Part shown: positions 24,599 through 24,961 of the stretch, piece after piece
Position numbering within the stretch: the stretch's first letter is position 1
Layout: every line of letters starts with the position of its first letter
Source: a virus
IMG/VR virus record: IMGVR_UViG_3300013372_000205
Coordinates: 1 to 24,961 of that record
Strand: one strand, 5' to 3'
DNA length: 24,961 nucleotides
Made by a program: the position numbers and the translations under genes
Notes under the pieces: model-generated
Database searches by the model: none
Seen by the model: only the letters and a program-made list of their open reading frames with translations
What the model was told of the DNA's origin: nothing

Positions 24599-24961
24599 TT
24601 AGACTTGTTGGGCACGATTGCTAGCCTGGTCAAACAGTACTGCTAATTCAGTTGCGTTATTAAATGGGCTTACAGCCATTTCTATTTGAAGTAATATGCC
24701 ACCTTCAACTTGCGTAACTACAACATCATTAATAATAACTCTAGGGTCTAATGCTCCTATTCGTTTTATCTCTTTTTCTAATTCAATTCTAACATCACTT
24801 GTATTTGGTTCGAATACAAATGCCCACAATGTAGTGCCGTAGTCGGGGCGGCCGGGTTTTTGTCCTTGAGGAATATTTAACGCATTAATAAAATCAGTTA
24901 TAACTAGTTCTTCGTCAGTAGTTCTAAATTTCTTCCCCACACGTTGGTTTTTAGCATAATC
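24599..24961 (-). CDS. 25: Baseplate wedge protein gp25-like, partial (5' end beyond right edge)
   Basis: The frame is open from the right edge to a TAA at 24601-24599, giving 120 residues beginning DYAKNQRVGKKFRTTDEELV. A GTG at 24940 could be read as a start, but the frame continues upstream with sensible residues and no ribosome binding site precedes that GTG, so the true start is most likely outside the window. gp25 is the small wedge protein that binds gp6 at the sheath-baseplate interface and is homologous to lysozyme-like gpW/gp25 proteins of other contractile systems. The family pattern is clear: KPGRPDYGTTLWAFVFEPN (35-53), then a helix with EKEIKRIGALDPRVIINDV. In the latter, DPR (72-74) takes the place of the conserved EPR core motif. 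A strand ILLQIEMAVSP follows. The length is close to the usual 120-140 residues, so only a short N-terminal piece should be missing. Confidence 0.88.
   Translation of the reverse strand, partial: DYAKNQRVGKKFRTTDEELVITDFINALNIPQGQKPGRPDYGTTLWAFVFEPNTSDVRIELEKEIKRIGALDPRVIINDVVVTQVEGGILLQIEMAVSPFNNATELAVLFDQASNRAQQV

Noticed and set aside
24570-24600. Run of eight T residues after gp25 as an intrinsic terminator
   Set aside because: No GC-rich hairpin precedes the run on the coding strand.
1-24961. CRISPR array, tRNA, insertion sequence or integrase attachment site
   Set aside because: No regularly spaced identical repeats, cloverleaf-like segment, transposase frame or terminal inverted repeats were seen; gaps between genes are all under 50 bases.

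Overview
The window is a virion-structure segment of a T4-like (contractile-tail, myovirus) bacteriophage. It is visibly AT-rich. All credible genes lie on the minus strand and are packed almost end to end, so transcription runs from the right edge to the left. The gene order gp25, gp6, giant structural protein, small structural proteins, tail fibres, glycosyltransferases resembles the baseplate/tail-fibre block of aquatic T4-like phages (cyanophage and pelagiphage relatives). That affiliation rests on family recognition from memory, not on a search. Nothing in the window identifies the host.

Layout from right to left (5' to 3' of the coding strand): (1) the end of a baseplate wedge gp25 gene that runs off the right edge; (2) a 1119-residue gp6-like baseplate wedge protein; (3) one unbroken 16.7-kb gene for a 5582-residue structural protein, about two thirds of the window; (4) a 49-residue ORF; (5) a 206-residue virion protein that overlaps it by one base (TAATG); (6) a 405-residue tail fibre with a probable Peptidase_G2-like C-terminal region; (7) a 340-residue fibre/structural protein; (8) a 101-residue conserved small protein; (9) a 265-residue glycosyltransferase-like protein (ATGA overlap); and (10) the start of a second, paralogous glycosyltransferase-like gene that runs off the left edge.

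The giant protein is the main point of interest. Its N-terminus and several dispersed segments look like the large baseplate-associated structural proteins of marine T4-like phages. Built into this scaffold are seven FG-GAP-like repeats (integrin-type beta-propeller, residues about 2198-3070, with long insertions between blades), seven Asp-box-like repeats with core SxDGxxW (residues about 4470-4785), two short segments resembling chitin-binding CBM5/12 modules, a three-copy Gly/Tyr-rich repeat and a duplicated SGLTRG motif. The protein reads as a baseplate component carrying several possible adhesion or carbohydrate-recognition modules; this is inferred from sequence only.

The genes fit one late operon: the baseplate wedge (gp25, gp6, giant protein) is made first, then fibre-type proteins and their small companions, then sugar-transfer enzymes that could decorate fibres or alter host surface glycans. 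The 10-base string AAGATAAATA occurs at three gene junctions and contains a match to the T4-type late promoter core (TATAAATA, NATAAATA in cyanophages). It probably drives staggered late transcription. No intergenic stretch exceeds 50 bases, and no tRNA, CRISPR array, insertion sequence or convincing terminator was seen.
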